This document shows, piece after piece, positions 7,562-16,752 of a stretch of 64,000 nt of DNA (position 1 is the first letter of the stretch; each line of letters opens with the position of its first letter). The notes under the pieces were generated by a model, which did no database searches, had not been told where the DNA came from, and saw only the letters and a list, made by a program, of their open reading frames with translations. The DNA is from Alphaproteobacteria bacterium (lineage in GTDB: Bacteria > Pseudomonadota > Alphaproteobacteria > Rickettsiales > JADKJE01), in NCBI GenBank assembly GCA_016722515.1, contig JADKJE010000009.1, positions 1-64,000 of the forward strand, written 5' to 3'. Made by a program: the position numbers and the translations under genes.

Positions 7562-10141
7562 TTACAAGCTACGCTTTTCTTCAATAATTTCGTACGCTTC
7601 AATCACATCTCCAGCTTTAAGATCCGTATAATTTTCAAAAGCCATACCGCACTCAAAATTGGTATTGACCTCTTTTACATCATCCTTAAAGCGACGGAGG
7701 GTTTTTAAAGCCCCATCATGAACCACAACGTTATCGCGAAGCAAGCGCACTTGGCATCCACGTTTAAACATACCATCCACCACAAAACAACCTGCGATTT
7801 TACCGAATTTAGTTAAGTTGAACACTTCACGAATTTCTGCAGAACCCAGATAATTTTCACGGCGATGCGGTTTAAGCATACCACTTAGGGCGTTGCGTAC
7901 ATCATCAACCAGATTATAAATAATCGAGTAATACCGAACATCCACGCCTTCTTTGTGGGCCAAATCTTTGGCCGGAGCATTCGGGCGGACGTTAAAGCAG
8001 ACAACAATCGCATTAGATGCCGATGCCAGCGCAATATCCGACTCAGTCACAGCACCCACCGCACCATGGAGTACACGCACGGTTACTTCTGATGTTGAAA
8101 GCTTAGCCAGGCTTGAACTAATAGCCTCTAAAGATCCCTGTACGTCAGTTTTCACCACAATCGGTAATTCTTTTACAGCACCTTCTGAGACCCTGGCGAA
8201 TAAATCCTCCAGGCTCATTTTCTCGGCCGCTGCGGCACGTTGGTCTAATCTGCGTTTCAAACGATATTCAACGATGTCACGAGCCTGACGTTCCGACTCA
8301 ACCGCAGCCACCACTTCACCTGCCATTGGCGCTTCACTCAATCCAAGCACCTCAACTGGCATAGACGGTTCCGCATGGCTAATCGCACGCCCTTTATCAT
8401 CGGCAATGGTTCTTACTTTACCATAAGCCGTACCGGTAACGATAATATCACCTTGACGAAGGGTTCCTTTTTGAACCAGGATGGTGGCAATAACACCACG
8501 ATTTTTATCAACGCGCGACTCAATCACGGCACCACGCACTAAACGGTCAGGATTGGCTTTCAATTCCAACACCTCGGCTTGCAGCATGATCGCTTCTTCG
8601 AGTTTATCAAGATTGGTTTTTGCTTTCGCCGATACATCAACACAGATGATGTCACCACCAAATTCTTCAGGGACTAAATTGTGCGAGAGCAATTCATTAC
8701 GGACGCGCTGAGAATCTGCACCGGGTTTATCCATTTTATTGATAGCCACAATGATAGGAACATTCGCCGCACGAGCGTGGTTAATCGCCTCAACCGTTTG
8801 TGCCATAATGCCGTCATCCGCAGCAACCACAAGCACCACGATATCTGTCACTTTAGCACCGCGTGAGCGCATTTCAGTGAAGGCCTCGTGACCTGGTGTA
8901 TCAATAAAGGTAATTTTATATCCCTGATCGGTAACAATCTGATACGCACCAATATGCTGAGTAATCCCCCCAGCCTCTCTGGCGACAACATCCGTTTCAC
9001 GAAGGGCATCAAGCAATGAAGTCTTACCGTGATCAACGTGACCCATAATGGTTACCACCGGAGGACGCGTAAGTAGCGTTGCTTGATCATCTTCTCTATC
9101 AGCAATAATAGCTTCAACGTCTGATTCAGCTACACGGTGAATACGATGGCCAAATTCCTGAACGATTAATTCTGCTACATCGGCATCAATGGTTTGATTG
9201 GCGGTAACCACCATTCCCATTTTCATCAACGAGCGAATAATATCAGTAGCTCGGGTTGCCATACGATTGGCTAATTCCTGAACCGTAATAAATTCAGGAA
9301 CGATAACATCGCGGACGATTTCTTCATGCTGCCTGTTATTAACATTACGTTTGGCTTTTTCTTTTTGACGAGCCCGCCTGATAGCCGACAAGCTGCGACC
9401 ACGATCTTCCTCTTCTTCCTGGAAGACATCCAAACGCAACTTACCCGTAGCCGCTTTGCGTTCATCTTCGCGTTCACGCTTAGTTTTGGTTACCGTTACT
9501 TCATCACGGCGCGCGCGACGTACCCGATTGGCTTCCGACTCTTCATCATCTTCAATGGTATCTAACGGATTACTCATACGATTCTGATAATCTTTAGACT
9601 GTTTTAACTCTGGTGCTACTGGCTTAACAGGCGCAGCCAAAAGCTGTTCCACTTCAGCAACGATCGCCGTCTCATCTGTGGCGGTCTCTTTTTGATTATC
9701 ATCAACCGAAGATTCTGGTTCAGACTCAGTTTCAGCATTGACAGTGGCTTCAGATTCACTGGCAGCCTGACTCTTAGCCAAGGCATCCTGCTCAATCTGT
9801 TCTGCACGTCGCTGCTGTTCTTCAACTTCCTTCTCACGGTCCATGTGCGCTTGCTCAATGACTTTTAAGCGTTTTTGACGCTCATCACTGGTCAGGCCCT
9901 TGCCATCGCTATCATGATGGACAACATGGGTTTCCGTATCGAATTTTTTAGCAGGAGCACTGGTTTGAGCACCAATGATGTTGCCCTTTTCGTCACGGAT
10001 AAATTCCCGTTTACGCTTAACCTCAACCGTCACCTGTGGCTGCGAATGCTGGCCACGTGTATGGACTGTAGGTGCTGCAGTTGGTTTACGCAGTCCCAAA
10101 GTCAGTATTTTCTTTCCGTCTTGTTTATGATCTTCTGTCAT
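7562..10141 (-). CDS. infB: Translation initiation factor IF-2
   Basis: IF-2 is the GTPase that brings initiator tRNA to the 30S subunit. The 859-residue protein has a charged, low-complexity N-terminal third (about 1-290, with an RRARQKEKAKR-type basic stretch). The IF2_N domain follows (VPEFITVQELANRMATRATDI), then the G domain (GHVDHGKTSLLDALR, DTPGHEAF, NKMDKP), then domains II-IV ending FENYTDLKAGDVIEAYE. Length and the N-terminal extension fit alphaproteobacterial IF-2. It sits between ylxR and rbfA. Confidence 0.98.
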   Translation of the reverse strand: MTEDHKQDGKKILTLGLRKPTAAPTVHTRGQHSQPQVTVEVKRKREFIRDEKGNIIGAQTSAPAKKFDTETHVVHHDSDGKGLTSDERQKRLKVIEQAHMDREKEVEEQQRRAEQIEQDALAKSQAASESEATVNAETESEPESSVDDNQKETATDETAIVAEVEQLLAAPVKPVAPELKQSKDYQNRMSNPLDTIEDDEESEANRVRRARRDEVTVTKTKREREDERKAATGKLRLDVFQEEEEDRGRSLSAIRRARQKEKAKRNVNNRQHEEIVRDVIVPEFITVQELANRMATRATDIIRSLMKMGMVVTANQTIDADVAELIVQEFGHRIHRVAESDVEAIIADREDDQATLLTRPPVVTIMGHVDHGKTSLLDALRETDVVAREAGGITQHIGAYQIVTDQGYKITFIDTPGHEAFTEMRSRGAKVTDIVVLVVAADDGIMAQTVEAINHARAANVPIIVAINKMDKPGADSQRVRNELLSHNLVPEEFGGDIICVDVSAKAKTNLDKLEEAIMLQAEVLELKANPDRLVRGAVIESRVDKNRGVIATILVQKGTLRQGDIIVTGTAYGKVRTIADDKGRAISHAEPSMPVEVLGLSEAPMAGEVVAAVESERQARDIVEYRLKRRLDQRAAAAEKMSLEDLFARVSEGAVKELPIVVKTDVQGSLEAISSSLAKLSTSEVTVRVLHGAVGAVTESDIALASASNAIVVCFNVRPNAPAKDLAHKEGVDVRYYSIIYNLVDDVRNALSGMLKPHRRENYLGSAEIREVFNLTKFGKIAGCFVVDGMFKRGCQVRLLRDNVVVHDGALKTLRRFKDDVKEVNTNFECGMAFENYTDLKAGDVIEAYEIIEEKRSL

Positions 10142-10159
10142 TCTTTTTTACTCAGTCAA

Positions 10160-10759
10160 TTAACTTTTAGGCCCATTATACATTATCAAACGCTGACATG
10201 CTTCAACAAAAGCCCGTGTTACCGAACTTTCCTTCAGCCATAGATGAACAGCGTTTTCCTTTCCCAAGACACTCGAAAGTTCCTCGCGGGAAAATATCTG
10301 ATCCAGTATTAAACTGCAGCCACGTGCAGTGTACTGCAATTTACGCTTTCCTTCAACACTTGCGTCACAAGCCTGCACTAATATACCTTGATGCCCCTTT
10401 TCCAGGCGTATAACGATCTTTTCAAACCCCGTCAACACGACCCCAGACCGGTTAGCCATTCCTAACATGGACAATGCTTTATGCTTTAAAATGGCTGCCA
10501 CTTTATCCGCAAAATCTTCCCCACATACCACCTCATTCCAGCCATCCCGTGCGGCTAATGTTTGAACAAAACTCTCTATGACCCAACGACGGCAGGCTAC
10601 ATAACCACACTGTCCCGGCAGGTTTTGTCCAATATCAACGACTAATTGATGAGTTGGAGACACCACCAAACGTAATGCGTCTGTTAAAAGGAGCTCATCT
10701 CCGGTAACCAGGCACACAATCTGTGCGCCTGGTTTTCCTGATGAATCTTTACTAGACAT
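10160..10759 (-). CDS. YlxR (DUF448) RNA-binding protein fused to L7Ae-like domain
   Basis: The 199-residue protein has an N-terminal DUF448/YlxR domain (CLVTGDELLLTDALRLVVSP, then IGQNLPGQCGYVACRRWVIE). A C-terminal segment resembles the L7Ae/YlxQ-type fold (KALSMLGMANRSGVVLTGFEKI). The two-domain form is normal in alphaproteobacteria, where it always sits between nusA and infB as here. It is thought to bind RNA; the exact role is unsettled. The usual P-G-R-G-A/C box reads P-G-Q-C-G, a small deviation. Confidence 0.9.
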   Translation of the reverse strand: MSSKDSSGKPGAQIVCLVTGDELLLTDALRLVVSPTHQLVVDIGQNLPGQCGYVACRRWVIESFVQTLAARDGWNEVVCGEDFADKVAAILKHKALSMLGMANRSGVVLTGFEKIVIRLEKGHQGILVQACDASVEGKRKLQYTARGCSLILDQIFSREELSSVLGKENAVHLWLKESSVTRAFVEACQRLIMYNGPKS

Positions 10760-10783
10760 GGTAATAGCCCCTAGGACCAGAAC

Positions 10784-12370
10784 CTATTCCTTGTTACCTT
10801 CTTCTTCGAACCAATGAGAACGGGCTTTCATAATCACTTCATCAACCTGTTTATGATTTAAACCAGATTGTGGAGCCAGCTCTTCAAACTCATCGTGAGA
10901 AAGATTCGCTAGATCATCCAGTGTTTTTACGCCTTTCTTCGCTAATTCAATGATTAACTCAGTCGTCACGTGCGGTAAATCAAGCAATTCAGCTTGAATT
11001 CCAAGCTCACTCAATTGACCCTGGGTATTGGCTTCTTTTTCATTCAAATAGGTACGTGCTCTATGTTGCAATTCAGCAGCAATATCTGCATCAAAGCCTT
11101 CAATTGCTTCTAATTCCTGAGGATCAACATACGCAATTTCCTCGATATTGCTAAAGCCTTCTACTGCAAGTAATTGAGCAATCACATCTTCTACATGGAG
11201 ACCTTCAATAAAGCGTGAAGACGTTGTTTGGAATTCTTCAGCGCGACGTTTAGATTCGTCTTCTTCGGTCATCACATCGATACGCCAACCAACCAACTCA
11301 GCAGCAAGCCTTACATTCTGACCACGGCGTCCAATGGCTAAACTAAGCTGATCATTAGGAACCACCACCTCTAAACGATGGCGCGATTCATCGATAATCA
11401 CTTTACTTACCTGAGCTGGGGCCAACGCATTAACAACAAATGTTGCCGGGTCAGCTGCCCATAAAACGATATCAATTTTCTCACCTTGTAATTCATTAAT
11501 AACAGCCTGAACACGGGCTCCACGAACACCTACGCACGAACCGATCGGATCAATGCTTGGGTCATTCGAGTAAACCGCAATCTTAGCACGAGAACCAGGC
11601 TCACGGGCAACCGATTTAATTTCGATCACTTTGTCGTAAACTTCCGGAACTTCCTGTTCAAACAATTTTGCCATAAATTTATTGGCAGTACGTGACAAGA
11701 AAATCTGAGGACCTTTAACTTCCCTACGCACATCTTCAATGTAAGCACGTAGACGGTCGTTAATACGATAGGATTCACCTTTCACCATTTTATCACGTCT
11801 CAATACGGCTTCGGCACTGCCGATAGCCACCACGATATTGCCAAAGTCAATTCGACGGACAACACCATTGGCAATTTCACCAACTCGGTCTTTAAAGTCT
11901 TGGAACTGCACATCACGCTCAGCATGACGTACTTTGCTGATAATCACCTGTTTAGCCGACTGCGCCGCAACACGTCCCAAATCAATCGGAGGAAGCGGTT
12001 CGGAGATAACATCGCCTACTTTAACATCAGGATAACTAACCAGCGCATCGGTCAAACGAATGGTATTAAAGGTATTTTCTTCTACTGCCCCATCGCCATC
12101 ATCATCCTGCTGCGTTGGCTTTTCTGACACTTTATCAGAAATACTGGCATCGTCAGAAACAACGGATAATTCACGGAACAAACGTATTTCGCCGGTTTTA
12201 CGGTCAATTTCGGCACGGATATTATGTTCATATCCGTATTTTCTACGCCCTGCAACCCGAATACCAAACTCCATGGCTTGGATCACGGCATCGCGGTCTA
12301 CGCCTTTTTCACGTGCCACGGCATCGGCGATTTGCAAGATCTCTGTGTTTCCGAAACTTTTCTTTTGCAT
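10784..12370 (-). CDS. nusA: Transcription termination/antitermination factor NusA
   Basis: NusA binds RNA polymerase and modulates pausing, termination and antitermination. The 528-residue protein has the N-terminal polymerase-binding domain (ILQIADAVAREKGVDRDAVIQAME), an S1 domain (FKDRVGEIANGVVRRIDFGNIVV), two KH domains (SCVGVRGARVQAVINELQGE; LAIGRRGQNVRLAAELVGW) and C-terminal acidic repeats (LLAVEGFSNIEEIAYV; LIIELAKKGVKTLDDLANLS). This alphaproteobacterial layout is intact. It follows rimP by 25 bp. Confidence 0.98.
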   Translation of the reverse strand: MQKKSFGNTEILQIADAVAREKGVDRDAVIQAMEFGIRVAGRRKYGYEHNIRAEIDRKTGEIRLFRELSVVSDDASISDKVSEKPTQQDDDGDGAVEENTFNTIRLTDALVSYPDVKVGDVISEPLPPIDLGRVAAQSAKQVIISKVRHAERDVQFQDFKDRVGEIANGVVRRIDFGNIVVAIGSAEAVLRRDKMVKGESYRINDRLRAYIEDVRREVKGPQIFLSRTANKFMAKLFEQEVPEVYDKVIEIKSVAREPGSRAKIAVYSNDPSIDPIGSCVGVRGARVQAVINELQGEKIDIVLWAADPATFVVNALAPAQVSKVIIDESRHRLEVVVPNDQLSLAIGRRGQNVRLAAELVGWRIDVMTEEDESKRRAEEFQTTSSRFIEGLHVEDVIAQLLAVEGFSNIEEIAYVDPQELEAIEGFDADIAAELQHRARTYLNEKEANTQGQLSELGIQAELLDLPHVTTELIIELAKKGVKTLDDLANLSHDEFEELAPQSGLNHKQVDEVIMKARSHWFEEEGNKE

Positions 12371-12395
12371 AAATACTCCTAGCGAATATTAGTCT

Positions 12396-13001
12396 TTAAT
12401 GTGAATTTTTGGCTTTGGTTTTTGGTTTAGCTTTAGCATTTGTTTTAGGCTTGGTATCTGTTTTAGGCTTAAATTCGGCTTGAGGCTCAATCTCTGGCTC
12501 AAGGCCCCTCATCGCAGCCTTAACCAGCGAATCGTTAATGACTAACTTTACATGGTGAACAGCTGCAAACGGAATGACCACATCCACTTTGTCTACGTTA
12601 ACGTTAAGTGCATGTTCCAAAACAGCTTGCAGTTTTCCTCTGAAATGCTTTCGGCCTCCTATAGGATCTGCTGTAAGCCTTATTTCATAGCCGATATGGG
12701 CTTTTAAATCTTCAATACTCGTCAATGGCCTGTCCATTCCAGGTGAGCTCACTTCGAGATTATAATGGCCTGGGATAGGATCATCAACGTCAAGCAATAC
12801 CGACACATGGTTGCTCACCAAGGCACAATCATCAACCGAGATCACCTTATCAGATTCCAAATGGTCGATCATTATTTGCAGTGTACGCCCAGCGGATTCT
12901 AGGAATCGCACCTGAACCAGACGAAACCCCTCACGCCCAATAGCGGGCTCCAGTAAGTTCCATACGGTAGTTTCGAGCGTATTAAACCGTCCAATTAGCA
13001 T
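12396..13001 (-). CDS. rimP: Ribosome maturation factor RimP with basic repeat tail
   Basis: RimP helps assemble the 30S subunit. The body shows GREGFRLVQVRFLESAGRTLQIMID, DCALVSNHVSVLLD and YNLEVSSPGMDRPL, all family motifs. I use the ATG at 13001 (MLIGRFNTLE); a TTG 15 bp upstream is also in frame. The last ~30 residues are a Lys/Pro/Thr repeat (KPKTDTKPKTNAKAKPKTKAK) not part of the family core. It is first in the operon, below a promoter and leader hairpin at 13024-13094. Confidence 0.95.
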   Translation of the reverse strand: MLIGRFNTLETTVWNLLEPAIGREGFRLVQVRFLESAGRTLQIMIDHLESDKVISVDDCALVSNHVSVLLDVDDPIPGHYNLEVSSPGMDRPLTSIEDLKAHIGYEIRLTADPIGGRKHFRGKLQAVLEHALNVNVDKVDVVIPFAAVHHVKLVINDSLVKAAMRGLEPEIEPQAEFKPKTDTKPKTNAKAKPKTKAKNSH

Positions 13002-13023
13002 TATGAATGTACCCAAATTTCAA

Positions 13024-13051
13024 GCAAACAAAAAGGCGGGTAAAACCCACC
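13024..13051 (-). terminator. Leader hairpin with U-run upstream of rimP (possible attenuator)
   Basis: On the minus strand GGTGGG-TTTTA-CCCGCC forms a 6-bp GC-rich stem followed at once by TTTTTG. It lies between the likely promoter and the rimP start, so transcripts from this promoter would pass it before reaching the first gene. NusA-operon leaders with terminators are known in enterobacteria; the role here is inference. Confidence 0.65.
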
Positions 13052-13065
13052 TTGCCTTGCGGGGT

Positions 13066-13094
13066 ATACTATCCTAAGTTTCCGTACGATGCAA
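13066..13094 (-). promoter_or_regulatory. Sigma70-like promoter of the rimP-nusA-infB operon
   Basis: Minus strand: TTGCAT (13094-13089), 17 bp spacer, TAGTAT (13071-13066). It points at rimP about 65 bp downstream, with the attenuator-like hairpin between. Confidence 0.65.
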
Positions 13095-13500
13095 GTTTTA
13101 AATTTTCATCGCCAGACTTATCTCAACACCACCCGCTAACTCTACGGGTTTCAACGAGGGAGCCAGCATAACAACGCTTATACGACCAGCACAATTCCAT
13201 TATACGCAGCTGGCCAAAAGGAGATCCTAGCAATTAGAAATAGGAAGGAAGTATCAAGCCTAAAATGCCTGAAGATGATGGAACGTGAGCAAGCGCAACG
13301 CACTCAAAAACAAGAGGTCTATTTTATGTCTTATGAAACTCATTTTGCTTGTAAACCAAGTCGCATTTGACCTCAAGCACTAAATCAAAATCTTCACTGG
13401 ACACCACTCCCCTGGAACAGGGGATATAATAAGAGTATGGTTTGTAGCAATATGGGGAAATGAAATCAAACCTTCTAAAGGCGATATAGACCGATCAAAT
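13095..13500. other. Intergenic region, no gene recognised
   Basis: About 400 bp between the rimP promoter and tRNA-Gly. I see only a short open stretch (about 13183-13370, no convincing start, about 30 codons after the first ATG pair) with no family resemblance, and no clear RNA gene or repeat. Confidence 0.5.
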
Positions 13501-13575
13501 TGGAGCGGGTGAAGAGATTCGAACTCTCGACCCTAACCTTGGCAAGGTTATGCTCTACCCCTGAGCTACACCCGC
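13501..13575 (-). tRNA. tRNA-Gly (anticodon GCC)
   Basis: Minus strand starts GCGGGTGTAGCTCAGGGGTAG and ends with a matching acceptor stem and encoded CCA. The anticodon arm AACCTTGCCAAGGTT gives GCC. The T-arm GTTCGAATC is canonical; length is 75 nt. Confidence 0.97.
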
Positions 13576-13643
13576 TCAATCCAATCAGGTAGGGAGTACT
13601 ATACGCAAAAAAAACAAGTTTGCAAGCATCCTATCGAAAATTT

Positions 13644-15815
13644 TTAATTATTTTTTAAGACAGGCCCAGATGCCCTTTGAATTGCCTTAAAAAGACGATC
13701 CCTATTCAGGATGCCAGCCATCTCAATTCCATGCGTTGCGTTTGGTCCATAAACCACCATAAACGGAATACCATACGCATTATGTTTGTGCAGAAACGCG
13801 TCTATGATCTCCGATTTATTCGTCAAATCGCCTTTCATTAACACAATGTTGGGGGTGTTCAGTTTAGCCATCACATCGCTTCGATTGAGGACAAATAATT
13901 CATTCACCTTGCAATTCACACACCAATCGGCAGTGATATCAACCACGACCACTTTACCTTTCGCCACAGCAGGAGCAATCATCGATTCCTCAAATGGGCT
14001 CCAAAGACGGTCGATTTTGTGCTGCTGCTCCTGTTGTCGCTTGAACATGTGAAAGGGTAAAATAAACATCAGGCATATAATCACCAGAAGTGAACCCATT
14101 TTAACCCATCGATGCTTTAAGAAGTTTAATTTGGGCTGCACCACAAACTTAAGTATAATACTAAGCAATAATAAAACAGAAACGGCCGGTGTTCCAATCT
14201 GCCCAGAAAGTATCCACATCAACCATAATGCCGTACCAAACAATAACGCACCAAATAGTTTTTTGACCCACTCCATCCACGGCCCTGGCTTTGGTAACCC
14301 GTGCACTACTTTAGGAAACAGGCTGACTGCAAAGAAAGGAAGTGCCAGCCCCAATCCCATGACCAGGAAGATAACCAGGATGTCGATCGAGTTTCGTGAA
14401 AGAGCAAAACTAACGGCAGTCCCTAAAAAAGGCGCGGTGCATGGAGTGGCTAAAACGGTTGCTATCATCCCGGTAAAAAAATGCTCCACTAAATGTTTTT
14501 CCATCCGTGCAGGACCTGTGACAAAGCGTTCCAACCACATAGGAATGTGAATGGTGAAGCCACCGAGCAAGCTGAGTGAAAACAACATGATGACGATCAC
14601 TAATGCTATCAGAAAACGCGGCTCTTGAAAATGAAACCCCCATCCCACCGCCATTCCCAAGTGCCTGAAAGTAATAGTGGCCATTGCCAGAATAAGGAAC
14701 GAAAAAACAATCCCGCAACCGGAAGCCAAAAATCCAAGTCGAATTTTACTAACTTCCATATCCCGGCTACGGATAACCCCGAGCAATTTTAGCGATAATA
14801 CCGGCAATACACACGGCATTATATTCAGAATAAGGCCACCAAGCAATGCACATAAAAGTATAAATCCATAAGAAGCCACATCTGTAGAGGTAGTGACAAA
14901 GTCAGCCCGTGTGAGCTTTTCAACGCGGTGATCCCTATCTATCACGGTGATGGTCAGTGGATTCAGTACAGGCTTTTTATCTTTATCAATGGGGGTTAAC
15001 TTGATAAGTGCTTTCAGTTCACGCCCACCGTGATATAAGCTTAAGGCAGGCACCTCCATCATCACCATCGGGTCAGCTATTTCTAAAATTACATCTGGAT
15101 GAACAAATCCCTGGCTGGTAGCATTGACTGCCAGCATGTATGAGTGATCCGGTAACGTTTCAATCGCAGGCTGCCCTACATTTATAGAATCATCAGACGG
15201 TGCTTGCGGAACTTGTTTTAAAGCAAGCTGGTATTCTTTTAATGCTCCCAAATCATGATAATCTGCTGGTAAATCTATCGTGAAAACAGCACTTGCTGGA
15301 ATACAGAGTTCGCTGCACACTGCATAGTCTGCCTTCAACAACAATTGGCTTGGCTGATGGGCATGTGGTGCTGTTATCACCAAAGGGAAGAAAACATGAT
15401 CCTCATAACCATAGGTCACGGAACGCTGTTGATCATAAAATGTCACAAAACGCTGTGGTGCCGGCCACAAGACTTTAATCGTCTGCTGCTGTTTGGAATC
15501 CTGTAGTGTAAATTGTGGCGCTATTCCACCCTCTCCTGGAAAACGCCAATAGGTATGCCAGCCCTTTTTAAGTGTTATTTCAATTCCGACTAATAACTGC
15601 TCTGGATGTGTAGTATCCACACCTGCCACAACCACTCTGGCTTGGGCATGTTCATCGCCATTCCATTCGCTGTGATAAGCGTATGCTTGCAATCCAACCG
15701 AAGAGATCCCCATAACCAGGAGCCCCTGAAAAAGAAATGTCCACATCCGGAAATCAATAGATTTTTTAAAGAGTTCCTTTATAGTGCTAATCCACGGCAT
15801 CTTGAATTTTTTCAT
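13644..15815 (-). CDS. DsbD/ScsB-type thiol:disulfide interchange protein
   Basis: These inner-membrane proteins carry electrons from cytoplasmic thioredoxin to periplasmic disulfides. The N-terminal periplasmic domain is visible after a signal segment (GWHTYWRFPGEGGIAPQ; ADYAVCSELCIPA with its Cys pair, about 165-180). Then come eight or so membrane segments with paired cysteines (LNIMPCVLPVLSLKLLG and VLATPCTAPFLGTAV). A C-terminal thioredoxin domain carries ADWCVNCKVNE. All three redox Cys pairs are present. I start at the ATG at 15815 (MKKFKMPW); a TTG upstream at 15863 is in frame but less likely. The length (723) fits the ScsB-like branch. Confidence 0.93.
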   Translation of the reverse strand: MKKFKMPWISTIKELFKKSIDFRMWTFLFQGLLVMGISSVGLQAYAYHSEWNGDEHAQARVVVAGVDTTHPEQLLVGIEITLKKGWHTYWRFPGEGGIAPQFTLQDSKQQQTIKVLWPAPQRFVTFYDQQRSVTYGYEDHVFFPLVITAPHAHQPSQLLLKADYAVCSELCIPASAVFTIDLPADYHDLGALKEYQLALKQVPQAPSDDSINVGQPAIETLPDHSYMLAVNATSQGFVHPDVILEIADPMVMMEVPALSLYHGGRELKALIKLTPIDKDKKPVLNPLTITVIDRDHRVEKLTRADFVTTSTDVASYGFILLCALLGGLILNIMPCVLPVLSLKLLGVIRSRDMEVSKIRLGFLASGCGIVFSFLILAMATITFRHLGMAVGWGFHFQEPRFLIALVIVIMLFSLSLLGGFTIHIPMWLERFVTGPARMEKHLVEHFFTGMIATVLATPCTAPFLGTAVSFALSRNSIDILVIFLVMGLGLALPFFAVSLFPKVVHGLPKPGPWMEWVKKLFGALLFGTALWLMWILSGQIGTPAVSVLLLLSIILKFVVQPKLNFLKHRWVKMGSLLVIICLMFILPFHMFKRQQEQQHKIDRLWSPFEESMIAPAVAKGKVVVVDITADWCVNCKVNELFVLNRSDVMAKLNTPNIVLMKGDLTNKSEIIDAFLHKHNAYGIPFMVVYGPNATHGIEMAGILNRDRLFKAIQRASGPVLKNN

Positions 15816-15932
15816 GTGTTCACAATATATAATATAATACCAATAAAGGCGAAGGAAAGGCAACGATTACACCCCCAGGCGTATCTAGGCTGATTCTACA
15901 TCGTTGATGTTACCAAGTAAAGGCATGGATAT

Positions 15933-16682
15933 ATGACTCAGAAAAAGGCTTCTCCAAAGGCACCGAAAAAAACAGCTCGGAAGCCAGCCCCCAAAACCGC
16001 AAAAGCTCTAAAAGCCTCTAAGGCAGTTGAATCTATAAAAACGGTTAAACCTAAAAAAGCCACCATGCCCAAAGCGGCCAATACAAAAAAGCCCGCAGCT
16101 AGACAGCGAAAATCATCCTCCAAACAAGGCTATCTCGCTGGATTAATGCTGGTTTCCACCCCACTCATCGAAACCGGAATTTTTACCAAAGCTGTTATTT
16201 ATATATGCGCCCACGATGAGCAAGGGGCTATTGGTGTCGTAGTGAATCGGGTCATCAGCAATATTCAATGGTCCAAAGTACTTGAACAATTAAGTATCAG
16301 TTATGACTCTATTCCCGAAGGTACTATCCCCATCCATTTTGGTGGACCGATTGATGCCGATAAAGGTTATATTCTCCATTCTGCCGAATTTAAACATAAC
16401 GAAATGTTCTCGATTCACAATAATATTGCCATCACCCCTAATGTAGATCTTCTCCATGAGATCGTTCAAAAAAAAGGGCCTAAAGACAGTATCTTTGTAT
16501 TAGGTCATGCTGGCTGGTTACCCGGTCAACTTGAGGCTGAAATTGAGAAAAACATGTGGGTTCCCATAACAGCCGACTATGATCTTATCTTTGTGACCGA
16601 TAACAGTTATAAATGGAATAAGGCCGTTAAATCACTTGGGTTTAATTGGTATCAGTATTCTACTGAAGTTGGGCATGCTTAG
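15933..16682 (+). CDS. YqgE/AlgH family protein with Lys/Ala/Pro-rich N-terminal tail
   Basis: Residues about 65-249 are a standard YqgE/AlgH (DUF179) domain: YLAGLMLVSTPLIETGIFTKAVIYIC, GAIGVVVNR, IHFGGPID and VLGHAGWLPGQLEAEI. The biochemical function of the family is unknown. The first ~62 residues are low-complexity and very basic (APKKTARKPAPKTAKALKAS and similar), like the tails of histone H1-type proteins; ordinary YqgE lacks this. A downstream start would remove it, but no good internal start precedes the domain. It is divergent from the DsbD-like gene. Confidence 0.92.
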   Translation: MTQKKASPKAPKKTARKPAPKTAKALKASKAVESIKTVKPKKATMPKAANTKKPAARQRKSSSKQGYLAGLMLVSTPLIETGIFTKAVIYICAHDEQGAIGVVVNRVISNIQWSKVLEQLSISYDSIPEGTIPIHFGGPIDADKGYILHSAEFKHNEMFSIHNNIAITPNVDLLHEIVQKKGPKDSIFVLGHAGWLPGQLEAEIEKNMWVPITADYDLIFVTDNSYKWNKAVKSLGFNWYQYSTEVGHA

Positions 16683-16752
16683 TATTGCACCGAATGTTTT
16701 TCTCCTGTAGACTGAAAAATCAATTATTTGTTCATTCATACATACGTAACAC

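Noticed and set aside
13183..13370. Possible small gene upstream of rimP
   Set aside because: No proper start until the last ~30 codons, no RBS and no resemblance to a known protein.
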